Shown here in pieces: positions 7,960 through 17,660 of a DNA stretch of 64,000 nucleotides (within the stretch, counting starts at the first letter, position 1; each line of letters starts with the position of its first letter). Under the pieces are notes generated by a model that saw only the letters and a program-made list of their open reading frames with translations, had not been told where the DNA came from and ran no database searches. Source of the stretch: Nocardiopsis sp. CNT312 (lineage in GTDB: Bacteria; Actinomycetota; Actinomycetes; Streptosporangiales; Streptosporangiaceae); the NCBI RefSeq assembly GCF_000515115.1, contig NZ_KI911537.1, forward strand, positions 106,418 to 170,417, given 5' to 3'. Both the position numbers and the translations under genes were made by a program.

Positions 7960-9585
7960 ATGAGCAGGGCACCCGTGCTCACCTCGGCAGTGGACACCGC
8001 CGACCCCGCGTTCACCGCCAACGCGGAGTCCCACCGCGCCCTCGCCCGCCTGTTGCGCGAACGGATCGCGAAAGCCGCGCTGGGCGGACCACAACGGGTA
8101 CGGACGCGCCACGTCGAACGCGGCAAACTCCTGCCGCGCGACCGCGTCGACCTCCTCCTGGACCCCGGATCCCCCTTCCTGGAGATCGCCCCGCTGGCCG
8201 GCTACGGGCTCTACGGCGAGGACGGCCACGACGCGCCCGGCGCCGGGATGATCGCGGGCGTGGGACGCGTGTCGGGCCGCACCGTCGTCGTGGTCGCCAA
8301 CGACGCCACCGTCAAGGGCGGCAGCTACTACCCCGTGACGGTCAAGAAGCACCTGCGCGCACAGGAGGTGGCCCTGCACAACCACCTCCCGTGCGTCTAC
8401 CTCGCCGACTCCGGTGGAGCGTTCCTCCCCATGCAGGACGAGGTGTTCCCCGACCGCGAGCACTTCGGCCGCATCTTCTACAACCAGGCCACCCTGTCCC
8501 GGCTGGGCATCCCGCAAATCGCGGCGGTCCTGGGATCGTGCACGGCCGGCGGCGCCTACGTCCCCGCCATGAGCGACGAGGCGGTCATCGTGCGCGACCA
8601 GGGCACCGTCTTCCTCGGCGGCCCGCCCCTGGTCAGGGCCGCCACCGGCGAAGTCGTCACCGCTGAGGAACTAGGCGGCGGAGACCTGCACTCACGCGTC
8701 TCCGGCGTCACCGACCACCTGGCCGACGACGACGCCCATGCCCTGACCATCGTCCGCCGCATCGCCGACACCCTGGGGCCGACCGGCCCGCCCGCCTGGG
8801 AGGTGCGCGAACCCCGCCCGCCCAGCATGGACCCCGCCGAGCTCCAGGGGGTGGTGCCCGCCGACACCCGTGTCCCCTACGACGTGCGCGAAGTCGTCGG
8901 ACGGCTGGTGGACGGCAGCGAGTTCACCGAGTTCAAGGCCGAGTACGGCACCACCCTGGTCACCGGGTTCGCGCACTTGCACGGCCACCCCGTGGGGATC
9001 GTCGCCAACAACGGCATCCTGTTCGCCGAGTCCGCGCTCAAGGGCGCCCACTTCATCGAACTGTGCGACCGGCGCTCCGTCCCCCTGGTCTTCCTCCAGA
9101 ACATCTCCGGGTTCATGGTCGGCCGCGACTACGAGGCCGGAGGCATCGCCAAGCACGGCGCCAAGATGGTCACCGCCGTGGCGTGCGCGCGCGTACCCAA
9201 GTTCACCGTGGTCATCGGCGGCTCCTTCGGCGCAGGAAACTACAGCATGTGCGGCCGCGCCTACTCCCCCAGGTTCCTGTGGATGTGGCCGAACGCCCGC
9301 GTCTCGGTCATGGGCGGTGAACAGGCCGCCTCGGTGCTGTCCACAGTCCGGCGCGACCGGCTGGCGGCGCGAGGAGAGGCGTGGTCCGATGAAGAGGAGG
9401 AGGCGTTCAAGGCGCCCGTCCGTGAGCAGTACGAGCGCCAGGGCGACCCCTACTACTCCACGGCCCGCCTGTGGGACGACGGCGTCATCGACCCCGCCCA
9501 CACCCGCGACGTGCTCGCCCTGGCCCTGTCCGCCGCCCGCCACGCACCGCTGGAGCCGGTGGGCTACGGCGTCTTCCGGATGTGA
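7960..9585 (+). CDS. mccB: methylcrotonyl-CoA carboxylase-type carboxyltransferase (beta) subunit
   Basis: 541 aa, full length for the family. It transfers CO2 from carboxybiotin to 3-methylcrotonyl-CoA (leucine catabolism). The N-terminal half shows the acyl-CoA site segment [23 protein letters not shown], then [16 protein letters not shown] and [14 protein letters not shown], all characteristic of MCC rather than propionyl-CoA enzymes. The C-terminal half carries [19 protein letters not shown] and [16 protein letters not shown]. The start ATG has GAGAGGAC upstream. It heads an operon with the biotin subunit and an acyl-CoA dehydrogenase, which supports a leucine/isovalerate role. Acetyl- or geranyl-CoA activity cannot be excluded from sequence. 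Confidence 0.87.
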   Translation: MSRAPVLTSAVDTADPAFTANAESHRALARLLRERIAKAALGGPQRVRTRHVERGKLLPRDRVDLLLDPGSPFLEIAPLAGYGLYGEDGHDAPGAGMIAGVGRVSGRTVVVVANDATVKGGSYYPVTVKKHLRAQEVALHNHLPCVYLADSGGAFLPMQDEVFPDREHFGRIFYNQATLSRLGIPQIAAVLGSCTAGGAYVPAMSDEAVIVRDQGTVFLGGPPLVRAATGEVVTAEELGGGDLHSRVSGVTDHLADDDAHALTIVRRIADTLGPTGPPAWEVREPRPPSMDPAELQGVVPADTRVPYDVREVVGRLVDGSEFTEFKAEYGTTLVTGFAHLHGHPVGIVANNGILFAESALKGAHFIELCDRRSVPLVFLQNISGFMVGRDYEAGGIAKHGAKMVTAVACARVPKFTVVIGGSFGAGNYSMCGRAYSPRFLWMWPNARVSVMGGEQAASVLSTVRRDRLAARGEAWSDEEEEAFKAPVREQYERQGDPYYSTARLWDDGVIDPAHTRDVLALALSAARHAPLEPVGYGVFRM

Positions 9586-9594
9586 GGACCCGAC

Positions 9595-11688
9595 ATGACG
9601 ACGACGACACCCCCGACCCCGGACCGCACGGCGGCCGTCCTGGTGGCCAACCGCGGTGAGATCGCCCTGCGCGTCATGCGCACCCTGCGCCGTATGGGCC
9701 TGGGCTCGGTGGCCGTGTACACCGACGCCGACGCCCGCGCCCCGCACACCCTGGCGGCCGACCGGGCGCTGCGCGTCCCCGACTACCTGGACGCCTCAGC
9801 GATCACCGCCGCCGCGGTGGAGGGTGGTGCGACGATGGTCCACCCCGGCTACGGATTCCTGTCGGAGAACGCCGCCTTCGCCCGCGCCTGCGCCGACGCC
9901 GGACTGGTGTTCGTCGGCCCTCCCCCCGCGGCCATCGACGCCATGGGCGACAAGATCCGCGCCAAGGAGACCGTCACCGGGGCCGGGGTCCCGGTCCTGC
10001 CCGGCTTCACCGAGGCGCCCGGGCGCCCCCTCACCGACGCCGAGCTCCTCTCCGCCGCCGAGCGGACCGGCTACCCGCTGCTCGTCAAACCCTCCGCCGG
10101 AGGCGGTGGCAAGGGCATGCGCGCCGTCCACTCCCCCGAGGACCTGCCCGCTGCGGCCGCCGCCGCACGCAGGGAGGCCACCGCCGCCTTCGGCGACCCC
10201 ACCCTGCTGGTGGAGCGCCTCGTCCGGCGACCCCGCCACATCGAGGTCCAGGTCCTGGCCGACACCCACGGCACTACCCTCCACCTGGGCGAACGCGAGT
10301 GCAGCCTGCAACGGCGCCACCAGAAGATCGTCGAGGAGGCGCCCTCCCCGCTCTTGAGCGCCGACCAGCGCGCCCTCATGGGCGAGTCCGCCGTGGCCGC
10401 CGCCCGCGCCTGCGGCTACACGGGCGCGGGCACGGTGGAGTTCATCGCCGAGGCCGCCGCCGACGGCTCCCTGTCCTTCTCCTTCCTGGAGATGAACACC
10501 CGCCTCCAGGTGGAGCACCCCGTCACGGAGGAGGTCGTGGCCATCGACGGGGTGCGCGGTATCGACCTGGTGGAACTGCAACTGCGGGTGGCCCTGGGCG
10601 AGCCCCTGCCCTTCGGCCAGGCCGACGTGTCCCTGCGCGGGCACGCGGTGGAGGCACGCGTCTACGCCGAGGACGCCGACCGCGGCTTCCTTCCCAGCGG
10701 CGGCCCCGTCCTGTCACTGACCGAGCCCCGCGGCCCGCTGGTGCGCGTGGAGTCGGGGATCGTCGAGGGCGGCGAGGTCACCTCCTCGTTCGACCCCATG
10801 CTGGCCAAGGTCGTCACCTGGGGGACCGACCGCGCCCAGGCACTGCTGCGGATGCAGGACGCCCTGTCCGGATACCTGCTGCTGGGGTGCGTCACCAACA
10901 CCGCGTTCCTGCGCCGCCTGCTGCGCCACCCCCGCGTGGTGTCGGGAGACCTGTCCACCGACCTCGTCGAGACCGACCCGCCCGAGCCCGCCCCGGAGAC
11001 CGTCCCGCCCGAGGTGTACGCGGCCGCCGCGCTCGACCACCACCTGGATCTGGCTGCTGACGGCCCCGCACCGGCCGACCGGTTCGCCGTCCCGGACAAC
11101 TGGCGGATCGGCGGCCCCGCCTGGACCCGCTGGCGGCTGCGCGCGCCCCGCCTCGACTCCACGGTCGTGCACGTCCGGCACAGCGGCCCCGGGACGTTCC
11201 TGGTCCGAGTGGGGGACGGCCCGCCCGAACCCGCCCGCGCCCACCGCTCCGCCGACGGCACCCGTCTGACCGTGGACCACGGCGGGCGACTGCGCACCTA
11301 CGCGCGCGCCCACGATCCGGCCACCGCCCACCGGTGGCTCGGCGCGGACGGCACCGCCTGGACCCTCCACGAGGAGCCGGTGGCCGCCGCCCTGCGCTCC
11401 GACGCCGACACCGCCGACGGGACCGTGCGCAGCCCCATGCCCGGGACGGTGCTGGCCGTGCCCGTCAGGGTCGGCCAGCGCGTCACCGTCGGCACCCCCG
11501 TGGCGGTGGTCGAGGCCATGAAGATGGAGCACTCCGTGCCCTCCCCCGTCGACGGGACCGTCGCGGCCGTCGCGGTCGCACCCGGGGCGTCCGTACCCAT
11601 GGACGCCCCGCTCGTCACCGTCGAACAGCACGGCGACGGATCCGCCGCGGCCCCGTCCGCGACCACCAGCGAGGAGCACCGGGATTGA
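9595..11688 (+). CDS. mccA: biotin carboxylase / biotin carrier fused (alpha) subunit of methylcrotonyl-CoA carboxylase
   Basis: 697 aa, with biotin carboxylase domains first (VANRGEIALRVMRTLRRMG near residue 20; ATP-grasp glycine loop PSAGGGGKGMR near residue 165; EMNTRLQVEHPVTEEVV near residue 300), a middle BT-like region, and a C-terminal biotinyl domain with VVEAMKMEHS, in which Lys643 is the biotinylation site. It carboxylates biotin using ATP and bicarbonate and partners the carboxyltransferase encoded nine bases upstream. Its TGA overlaps the TTG start of the dehydrogenase gene, so translation is probably coupled. Confidence 0.88.
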   Translation: MTTTTPPTPDRTAAVLVANRGEIALRVMRTLRRMGLGSVAVYTDADARAPHTLAADRALRVPDYLDASAITAAAVEGGATMVHPGYGFLSENAAFARACADAGLVFVGPPPAAIDAMGDKIRAKETVTGAGVPVLPGFTEAPGRPLTDAELLSAAERTGYPLLVKPSAGGGGKGMRAVHSPEDLPAAAAAARREATAAFGDPTLLVERLVRRPRHIEVQVLADTHGTTLHLGERECSLQRRHQKIVEEAPSPLLSADQRALMGESAVAAARACGYTGAGTVEFIAEAAADGSLSFSFLEMNTRLQVEHPVTEEVVAIDGVRGIDLVELQLRVALGEPLPFGQADVSLRGHAVEARVYAEDADRGFLPSGGPVLSLTEPRGPLVRVESGIVEGGEVTSSFDPMLAKVVTWGTDRAQALLRMQDALSGYLLLGCVTNTAFLRRLLRHPRVVSGDLSTDLVETDPPEPAPETVPPEVYAAAALDHHLDLAADGPAPADRFAVPDNWRIGGPAWTRWRLRAPRLDSTVVHVRHSGPGTFLVRVGDGPPEPARAHRSADGTRLTVDHGGRLRTYARAHDPATAHRWLGADGTAWTLHEEPVAAALRSDADTADGTVRSPMPGTVLAVPVRVGQRVTVGTPVAVVEAMKMEHSVPSPVDGTVAAVAVAPGASVPMDAPLVTVEQHGDGSAAAPSATTSEEHRD

Positions 11689-12842
11689 ACCGTCACGAAC
11701 TGTCCACCGAGCACGCCGACCTGCGGGCCGCCGTGGAGGAGTTCGCCCGAACCGAGGTGGCACCGGTGATCGGCGACTTCTACGAGCGCGGCGCCTTCCC
11801 CTACGGCATCGTCGCCAAGATGGGGCGGATGGGGCTGTTCGGGCTGCCCTTCCCCGAGGAGTACGGCGGGATGGGCGGGGACTACTTCGCGCTGTGCCTG
11901 GCCCTGGAGGAGCTGGCGCGGGTGGACTCCTCCGTGGCCATCACCCTGGAGGCCGGGGTGTCGCTGGGGGCGATGCCGATCCACCGGTTCGGCTCGCGGG
12001 AACAGAAGGAGGCCTACCTTCCGGCGCTGTGCCGAGGCGAAGCACTGGGGGCGTTCGGCCTGACCGAGCCGGACGGGGGTTCGGACGCGGGCGCCACGAA
12101 GACCACCGCGCACGTGGCGGAGGGGCAGTGGGTGATCAACGGGACCAAGGCGTTCATCACCAACTCCGGCACCGACATCACCTCCCTGGTCACCGTCACC
12201 GCGGTGACCGGCGAGCGGGAGGGCGGGGGGCCGGAGATCTCCGCCATCCTGGTCCCGGCGGGCACCCCCGGGTTCACGGTCGGGCAGCACTACTCCAAGG
12301 TGGGGTGGAACGCCTCCGACACCAACGAGCTGGTGTTCGACGGCTGCCGGGTGCCGGAGGCCAACCTGGTCGGCGAACGCGGGCGGGGGTACGCCCAGTT
12401 CCTGCGCATCCTGGACGAGGGGCGCATCGCGATCGCGGCGCTCTCCGTCGGACTGGCCCAGGGGTGCGTGGACGAGAGCGTGCGCTACGCCCGTGAGCGC
12501 CGGGCGTTCGGGCACAGCATCGGGGCCTACCAGGCGATCCAGTTCAAGATCGCCGACATGGAGAGCCGCGCGCACACCGCCCGCCTGGCCTACTACGACG
12601 CTGCCTCCAGGATGCTGGCGGGCGAGCCGTTCAAGAGACAGGCCGCGATCGCCAAGCTGGTGGCCTCGAACGCGGCGATGGACAACGCGCGCGAGGCCAC
12701 CCAGGTGTTCGGCGGGTACGGGTTCATGAACGACTTCCCGGTGGGCCGGTTCTACCGGGACGCCAAGATCCTGGAGATCGGCGAGGGCACCAGTGAGGTG
12801 CAGCGCATGCTCATCGCCCGCGACCTGGGGCTTCCGGCGTAG
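11685..12842 (+). CDS. acyl-CoA dehydrogenase (isovaleryl-CoA dehydrogenase-like)
   Basis: 385 aa, normal family length. FAD- and substrate-binding signatures are present (GAFGLTEPDGGSDAG near residue 125; WVINGTKAFITNSG near residue 150), as are C-terminal QVFGGYGFMNDFPVGRFYRDAKI and EIGEGTSEVQRM, in which the Glu before Gly-Thr is the usual catalytic base position. It oxidises an acyl-CoA at C2-C3, passing electrons to ETF. The TTG start at 11685 is chosen because homology begins at once, GAGGAG sits 8 bases upstream and it overlaps the previous TGA. In a methylcrotonyl-CoA carboxylase operon the likely substrate is isovaleryl-CoA; this is contextual. Confidence 0.85.
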   Translation: MNRHELSTEHADLRAAVEEFARTEVAPVIGDFYERGAFPYGIVAKMGRMGLFGLPFPEEYGGMGGDYFALCLALEELARVDSSVAITLEAGVSLGAMPIHRFGSREQKEAYLPALCRGEALGAFGLTEPDGGSDAGATKTTAHVAEGQWVINGTKAFITNSGTDITSLVTVTAVTGEREGGGPEISAILVPAGTPGFTVGQHYSKVGWNASDTNELVFDGCRVPEANLVGERGRGYAQFLRILDEGRIAIAALSVGLAQGCVDESVRYARERRAFGHSIGAYQAIQFKIADMESRAHTARLAYYDAASRMLAGEPFKRQAAIAKLVASNAAMDNAREATQVFGGYGFMNDFPVGRFYRDAKILEIGEGTSEVQRMLIARDLGLPA

Positions 12843-13118
12843 GAATCGACGAAAGACGTGAGCGGGACCGGCCCGTGCCCCGGGTGAGGGGCAGGGAACC
12901 GCGGACCGGCTTTCCCGGGTGTTCCACGCCGTGGCCGAATCCGGCCCGGCCTGTTCGGTCATCCGGCGAACAAGGGGTGACAACCGGCCCACCGAGGAAC
13001 ACAATGGGTCCGTACGGCCACACCGGGACCCCTGACCACCGGGCCCCTCCCGTTCCGCTGCCAGCGGCCCCGCCACGGGTGCACGGCCGATCCCTGTTCC
13101 CCGTCGGAGGAGTACCCG

Positions 13119-13793
13119 ATGGAAGGCGTTCTGTCGGCGATCTCGCTGGCGGCCGTCGTGCTGGCCGCCGCCGCGATCGTGTTCGGCGCACACTTCCCAC
13201 AGAACCGCGCGGCCTGGCTCCGCGCCTGGGCCCACGAGCACGGCTGGCACTACAGCGAGCACAGAGCAGCGCCGCTCGACGGCTCCCACCTGCCCCAGGC
13301 GGCCGGCAGCCGGGGCGGGCGCTCCCGGCACGTGCTCACCGGGAGGCGGGGCGGCCACGAGGTGACCGTCTTCGAGCACACGCACACACGCCCGGCTGCA
13401 GCGGCCGGGGACAAGCGCCACCGGCACACCTGCCGGATCGTGGCGGTGCGCACCCCCGGCCCCAACGCCGAGCTGGAGATCCGGCGACGGGACCCGTCAC
13501 GGTCCGCGGAACCGGGGAGTGGTCTGGACGCCGTGTTCGACAAGACCTTCCACACCAACGGCAGCGACACCGCCTTCACCCGGGCCCTCCTGCGCAGGCG
13601 CGTCACGGACTGGCTGCTGGCCGATCCGCGATCCCGCTCACTGCCGGTGCGCTTCTCCGGCGACCACGTCCTCACCTGGACCGCCACGACCCGTCTGGAC
13701 CCCGAGCGGGCCCTGACCGCCGCCGACTACCTGATCGACCTGGTCGGGCGCGTTCCCCCGGAGGTCTGGACCGGGCGTCCCACCAGCCGCTGA
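13119..13793 (+). CDS. hypothetical protein with N-terminal membrane anchor
   Basis: 224 aa, family not recognised. Residues 4-25 (VLSAISLAAVVLAAAAIVFGAHF) form one membrane helix or uncleaved signal anchor. The rest is soluble and basic, with a WLRAWAHEHGWHYSEH segment just after the anchor and a C-terminal alpha/beta-looking domain (VRFSGDHVLTWTATTRLDPERALTAADYLIDLVGRVP). No catalytic motif is visible. The ATG at 13119 follows GGAGGAG at 13106-13112. The 276 bases upstream contain no gene I can support. It precedes the small repeat protein on the same strand. Confidence 0.6.
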   Translation: MEGVLSAISLAAVVLAAAAIVFGAHFPQNRAAWLRAWAHEHGWHYSEHRAAPLDGSHLPQAAGSRGGRSRHVLTGRRGGHEVTVFEHTHTRPAAAAGDKRHRHTCRIVAVRTPGPNAELEIRRRDPSRSAEPGSGLDAVFDKTFHTNGSDTAFTRALLRRRVTDWLLADPRSRSLPVRFSGDHVLTWTATTRLDPERALTAADYLIDLVGRVPPEVWTGRPTSR

Positions 13794-13842
13794 CCGGTGG
13801 AGCAGGCGGTACCCCCTGTACAGGGCGGTTAAAATCCGCCGT

Positions 13843-14040
13843 ATGAGCGATCCAGACTCCACACACCGCATCTCCCGCGAGGACCTCTTCAAGGACGAGG
13901 ACGAGGAAACCGCACCGGACCCCAATTCCACCGCCCGCATCTCCCGTGAAGACCTCTTCAAGGACGAGGACGAGGAAACCGCACCGGACCCCGAACCCAA
14001 CCCCGGCACCTACCGCAAGGGCCTGTTCAGAGACGACTGA
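13843..14040 (+). CDS. small acidic protein built from a duplicated 23-aa motif
   Basis: 65 aa. Two copies of a 23-residue unit (RISREDLFKDEDEETAPDP preceded by a Ser/Thr pair) begin at residues 6 and 29, and a third degenerate copy (TYRKGLFRDD) closes the protein. The DNA repeat period is 69 bp. There are no Cys residues and no membrane segment; composition is strongly acidic and probably disordered. Codon use and frame-preserving duplication favour a real gene. Function is unknown. It lies 50 bp after the anchored hypothetical protein and could be co-transcribed with it. Confidence 0.55.
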   Translation: MSDPDSTHRISREDLFKDEDEETAPDPNSTARISREDLFKDEDEETAPDPEPNPGTYRKGLFRDD

Positions 14041-14051
14041 GGGCACGGCAC

Positions 14052-14098
14052 CGAGCGCCCGCCCGGAACTCCGGGCCGGAACTCCGGGCGGGCGCTCG
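14052..14098. terminator. bidirectional terminator hairpin
   Basis: A 16-bp perfect stem, CGAGCGCCCGCCCGGA (14052-14067) with TCCGGGCGGGCGCTCG (14083-14098), lies between the convergent small-protein gene and thrS. There is no U-tract on either strand. Confidence 0.75.
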
Positions 14099-14107
14099 CG
14101 GTCGGTG

Positions 14108-16084
14108 TCAGCGGCGCTCGCGCACGGCCGCCACGATCTCGGCGACCGCCTCGTCGACCGGCACCCCGTTGTTCTGGGAGCCGTCGCGGTAGCGGAAGGA
14201 CACGGCGTTCTTGCCGATGTCGTCGTCGCCGGCCAGCAGCATGAAGGGCACCTTCTGCTTCTGGGCGTTGCGGATCTTCTTCTGCATGCGGTCGTCGCCG
14301 GCGTCCACCTCCACGCGGATGCCCTCCGCGCGCAGCTTCGCCTGGACCTCGCGCAGGTAGGGCACGTGCTCGTCGGCGATGGGGATGCCGACCGCCTGCA
14401 CCGGGGCGAGCCAGGCCGGGAAGGCGCCCGCGTAGTGCTCCAGCAGGACGGCGAAGAACCGCTCGATCGAGCCGAACAGGGCACGGTGGATCATCACCGG
14501 CCGCTGACGGGTGCCGTCGGCGGCGGTGTACTCCAGGTCGAACAGCTCGGGCAGGTTGAAGTCCAACTGGATGGTGGACATCTGCCAGGTGCGGCCGATG
14601 GCGTCCTTGGCCTGCACCGAGATCTTCGGACCGTAGAAGGCGGCGCCACCCGGGTCCATGACCAGTTCCAGGCCCTGCTTCTCGGCGGCCTGGCGCAGGG
14701 TGTCGGTGGCCTCGGACCACACCTCGTCCCCGCCCACGTACTTCTCCGGGTCCTTGGTGGACAGCTCCAGGTAGAAGTCCTCCAGGCCGTAGTCGCGCAG
14801 CAGGTCCAACACGAAGGTCAGCAGAGAGTCCAGCTCGTCGGCCATCTGCTCCTTGGTGCAGTAGATGTGCGCGTCGTCCTGGGTGAAGCCGCGGGCGCGG
14901 GTGAGGCCGTGCACCACACCCGACTTCTCGTACCGGTACACGGTGCCGAACTCGAACAGGCGCAGCGGCAGCTCGCGGTAGGAGCGTCCGCGCGCGTCGA
15001 AGATCAGGTTGTGCATCGGACAGTTCATCGGCTTCAGGTAGTAGTCCTGACCGCCGTCGAGCTGCATGGGGGGGTACATGCCGTCCGCGTACCAGGAGAG
15101 GTGCTGGGACTTCTCGAAGAGCGTGCTCTTGGTGGCGTGCGGGGTGTAGACGAACTCGTAGCCGGACTCCTCGTGGCGCTTGCGCGAGTAGTCCTCCATC
15201 ACTCGGCGGATGACACCGCCCTTGGGGTGGAAGACCGCCAGGCCGGAGCCGATCTCGTCGGGGATGGAGAACAGGTCCAGCTCGGAGCCGAGCTTGCGGT
15301 GGTCGCGCTTCTCCGCCTCCTCCAGGAAGGTGAGGTAGGCCTTGAGCGCGTCCTTGGTCTCCCAGGCGGTGCCGTACACGCGCTGGAGCTGCGGGTTGGT
15401 CTCCTTGCCGCGCCAGTAGGCCGCGGCGGTGCGCATGAGCTTGAAGGCCGGGACGACCCTGGTGGTGGGCAGGTGCGGGCCGCGGCACAGGTCCTTCCAG
15501 CACTGCTCACCGGTGCGCGGGTGGACGTTGTCGTAGATGGTCAGCTCGCCCGCGCCGACCTCGGCGGAGGCGCCCTCGGCGGCGTCGGCCGCGGAGCTGC
15601 CCTTGATGTCGATCAGTTCCAGCTTGTAGGGCTCGGTGGCCAGCTCCGCGCGGGCCTCCTCGTCGGTGACGACCCGGCGGTCGAAGCGCTGCCCCTGCTT
15701 GATGATCTGCTGCATCCGCTTCTCGATGGCCTTCAGATCGGCGGGGGTGAAGGGCTCGGCGACGTCGAAGTCGTAGTAGAAGCCGTTCTCCACGGGCGGG
15801 CCGATGCCCAGCTTGGCTTCGGGGAAGAGCTCCTGGACGGCCTGGGCGAGCACGTGCGCGGTGGAGTGGCGCAGGATCGCCCGCCCCTCCTCGGAGTCGA
15901 TGGCGATCGGTTCGACGGTGTCGCCGTCGGCCAGTTCCCAGGCGAGGTCGCGCTGATGGCCGTTGACCAGGGCCGCGATGACCGTCCTGCCGTCGGCCTC
16001 CAGCGCCTGGCCCGCCGTGGTCGTGGCCGCCACCGCACGCGGGGTTCCGGCGAGGGTGACGTGCAGCTCAGGCGCGGCGGACAC
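14108..16084 (-). CDS. thrS: threonine--tRNA ligase
   Basis: 658 aa, class II synthetase charging tRNA-Thr. Domain order is a TGS-like N-terminus (residues 1-60), the editing domain with [12 protein letters not shown] near residue 73 and a second catalytic segment, then the class II core with [10 protein letters not shown] (zinc Cys), the motif 2 region [17 protein letters not shown] and motif 3 near [12 protein letters not shown], and a C-terminal anticodon-binding domain. The GTG start at 16084 is preferred because AGGAG sits six bases upstream and the length matches the family; upstream in-frame codons read through unlikely sequence. No T-box leader is visible upstream. Confidence 0.93.
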   Translation of the reverse strand: MSAAPELHVTLAGTPRAVAATTTAGQALEADGRTVIAALVNGHQRDLAWELADGDTVEPIAIDSEEGRAILRHSTAHVLAQAVQELFPEAKLGIGPPVENGFYYDFDVAEPFTPADLKAIEKRMQQIIKQGQRFDRRVVTDEEARAELATEPYKLELIDIKGSSAADAAEGASAEVGAGELTIYDNVHPRTGEQCWKDLCRGPHLPTTRVVPAFKLMRTAAAYWRGKETNPQLQRVYGTAWETKDALKAYLTFLEEAEKRDHRKLGSELDLFSIPDEIGSGLAVFHPKGGVIRRVMEDYSRKRHEESGYEFVYTPHATKSTLFEKSQHLSWYADGMYPPMQLDGGQDYYLKPMNCPMHNLIFDARGRSYRELPLRLFEFGTVYRYEKSGVVHGLTRARGFTQDDAHIYCTKEQMADELDSLLTFVLDLLRDYGLEDFYLELSTKDPEKYVGGDEVWSEATDTLRQAAEKQGLELVMDPGGAAFYGPKISVQAKDAIGRTWQMSTIQLDFNLPELFDLEYTAADGTRQRPVMIHRALFGSIERFFAVLLEHYAGAFPAWLAPVQAVGIPIADEHVPYLREVQAKLRAEGIRVEVDAGDDRMQKKIRNAQKQKVPFMLLAGDDDIGKNAVSFRYRDGSQNNGVPVDEAVAEIVAAVRERR

Positions 16085-16510
16085 GGTGACTCCTAGGGAT
16101 GCGTGGTTCGTCGGTCGACACCCGTACCCGCCGCTCACGGGGGCGGGAGGGCGTTTCGGGTCCGATGGTATCGGCTGACCGCGCGGGGCGCTCCACGTTG
16201 TCCACAGGCCGTCCGGGCCGTGTCCGGGGTCCGCACCGGACGCGGGCACCCGTCACGGAACGGCGTGATTCGGTCGCGGGATTCGGCCGCACAGGGCACA
16301 GTGCCGCACACACGGAAACGACGGCCGGCGTCGCTCCGCACACACCCGTGCCGCGGAACGTCGGGGCGGCAGGGGCCATGCGCGGGCGACATGCACAACT
16401 CGGCCGGAGAGGATTGATCGCCGCCCCGAGATCGGTGACAATCAGCAGACGTCCGACCGCTGCCCCACAGACCCAATCGCCCACTTGCCTCGACCGAATA
16501 ATGTGAGCGC
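16085..16510. other. 426-bp divergent intergenic region
   Basis: This region separates the divergent thrS and PGPGW genes. No open frame with family similarity, repeat or strong hairpin is visible. The last 60 bases before the PGPGW start are AT-richer, with a possible TAATGT -10 element near 16497, and probably hold that gene's promoter. Confidence 0.4.
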
Positions 16511-16915
16511 ATGTCACCGAGCCCTTCCCACGGACCGCCGGCCCCGGAGACATCCCCCAAGCGTGTGCGCGTCCGCCGCTGGCGGAGGATGCGCGCACAC
16601 CTCCGACTCTTTCGACGCCGTATGCACGCCCACCCGGTGCTGCACCTGCCCTGGCGGATCGGGGTCGGGGTGGTCGGCACACTCGTCATCCTGGCGGGAA
16701 CGGTCATGCTGGTGACCCCTGGCCCCGGCGCCGCAGGGATCATTCTCGGGCTGCTCATCCTCAGTACCGAGTTCGGCTGGGCCCACCGCCTTTTGCGCCC
16801 GACCCGCCGGTGGTTCCGTATCGCCGAGAAGCACGGGGAGCGGTTCAAGAACGACCTCCTGCGGCGCTACCGCAAGCGGCGCACGACGGGCGCCAAGCCC
16901 TCCGCCGCCGAATAG
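16511..16915 (+). CDS. PGPGW-family (TIGR02611-like) transmembrane protein
   Basis: 134 aa. An N-terminal 50 residues rich in Arg and Pro precede two adjacent membrane helices: IGVGVVGTLVILAGTVMLVT and the family hallmark PGPGAAGIILGLLILST, followed by EFGWAHRLL. The C-terminus is basic and cytosolic (RYRKRRTTGAK). The family is widespread in actinobacteria without a known function. The ATG at 16511 is the only start that keeps the family N-terminal region. It is followed by tRNA-Val on the opposite strand. Confidence 0.8.
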   Translation: MSPSPSHGPPAPETSPKRVRVRRWRRMRAHLRLFRRRMHAHPVLHLPWRIGVGVVGTLVILAGTVMLVTPGPGAAGIILGLLILSTEFGWAHRLLRPTRRWFRIAEKHGERFKNDLLRRYRKRRTTGAKPSAAE

Positions 16916-17117
16916 GCACCCCGCACGGGCGAGGACCGGCTCTCGTGTCGTCTCCCAGGAACCCGACCGCACACCCCGCCAACGGACCCGTGCCACGAAG
17001 CGCGACGGTCACCAGGACGAGCGGCACACCGGGGGCTCGGGGGGGGCGCCCACGACAACACAAAGGACGACCCGGCAAGGCGGCCGAAGGCCCCCGAGCA
17101 GGGTCGTCCTCAGTCCG

Positions 17118-17191
17118 TGGGCGATACTGGACTCGAACCAGTGACCTCGTCGGTGTGAACGACGCGCTCTAGCCAACTGAGCTAATCGCCC
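17118..17191 (-). tRNA. tRNA-Val (anticodon CAC)
   Basis: The reverse strand folds as a complete cloverleaf: acceptor GGGCGAT/ATCGCCC, D-arm AGCTCAGTTGGCTAGAGC, anticodon stem CGTCG/CGACG with loop TTCACAC (CAC, reads GUG), T-loop GGTTCGAGTCC and an A discriminator. CCA is not encoded. Confidence 0.96.
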
Positions 17192-17288
17192 GGACCTGCT
17201 GCTTCCGGCTCTCCCGAGCCGGACAACAGAGACTCTAGCGCATGTTCGGGGGTGCTCGGAGCACTCATCGCCCGCCGCCCTCAAGACA

Positions 17289-17304
17289 TGTGACGTAGAT
17301 CACA
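17289..17304. promoter_or_regulatory. CRP-type consensus palindrome
   Basis: TGTGACGTAGATCACA matches TGTGA-N6-TCACA at every fixed position. It lies about 360 bp upstream of the SsgB-like gene and 98 bp beyond the 5' end of the divergent tRNA-Val. The rest of the 469-bp region between those genes shows no gene. Whether a Crp-type regulator acts here, and on which gene, is unknown. Confidence 0.55.
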
Positions 17305-17660
17305 GAACAACGCTGACATGTTCTCTTCAATGCCACAACCCGACACCGAAACACCGGCCCAACGCAGGGTTCCCGCACCCCGCCGCACCCTGGGGGACAC
17401 CTCTTCATTACTCTGGCGTGACGTGGGCCACCCGGGGTTGGGAAATCTTTTGTTTCTCCTGGTCATTACAGTGACGAAGGACCGGGATGCCGTGATGCGG
17501 CGCGCTGACCCCCAACGGGCAGCACCACCACCGGTCCCACCCGACCAAGAAAGTCCCCGTACTCACGTCATAGTCCGCGGACGGCCTCGTTGGAGCGAGT
17601 GAGACGGCAACCGACCCGTGCCGCGCGCACCAGGGCCGGACGAGAAAAGGTTTGGCGAAC

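Noticed and set aside
13946..16096. 716-codon open frame on the plus strand over thrS
   Set aside because: It is the antisense shadow of thrS: Val/Leu/Gly-rich with no family match, while the reverse strand encodes a complete ThrRS.
16085..16510. Possible T-box or leader upstream of thrS
   Set aside because: No specifier loop, AGGGTGGnACCGCG box or terminator/antiterminator pair could be found.
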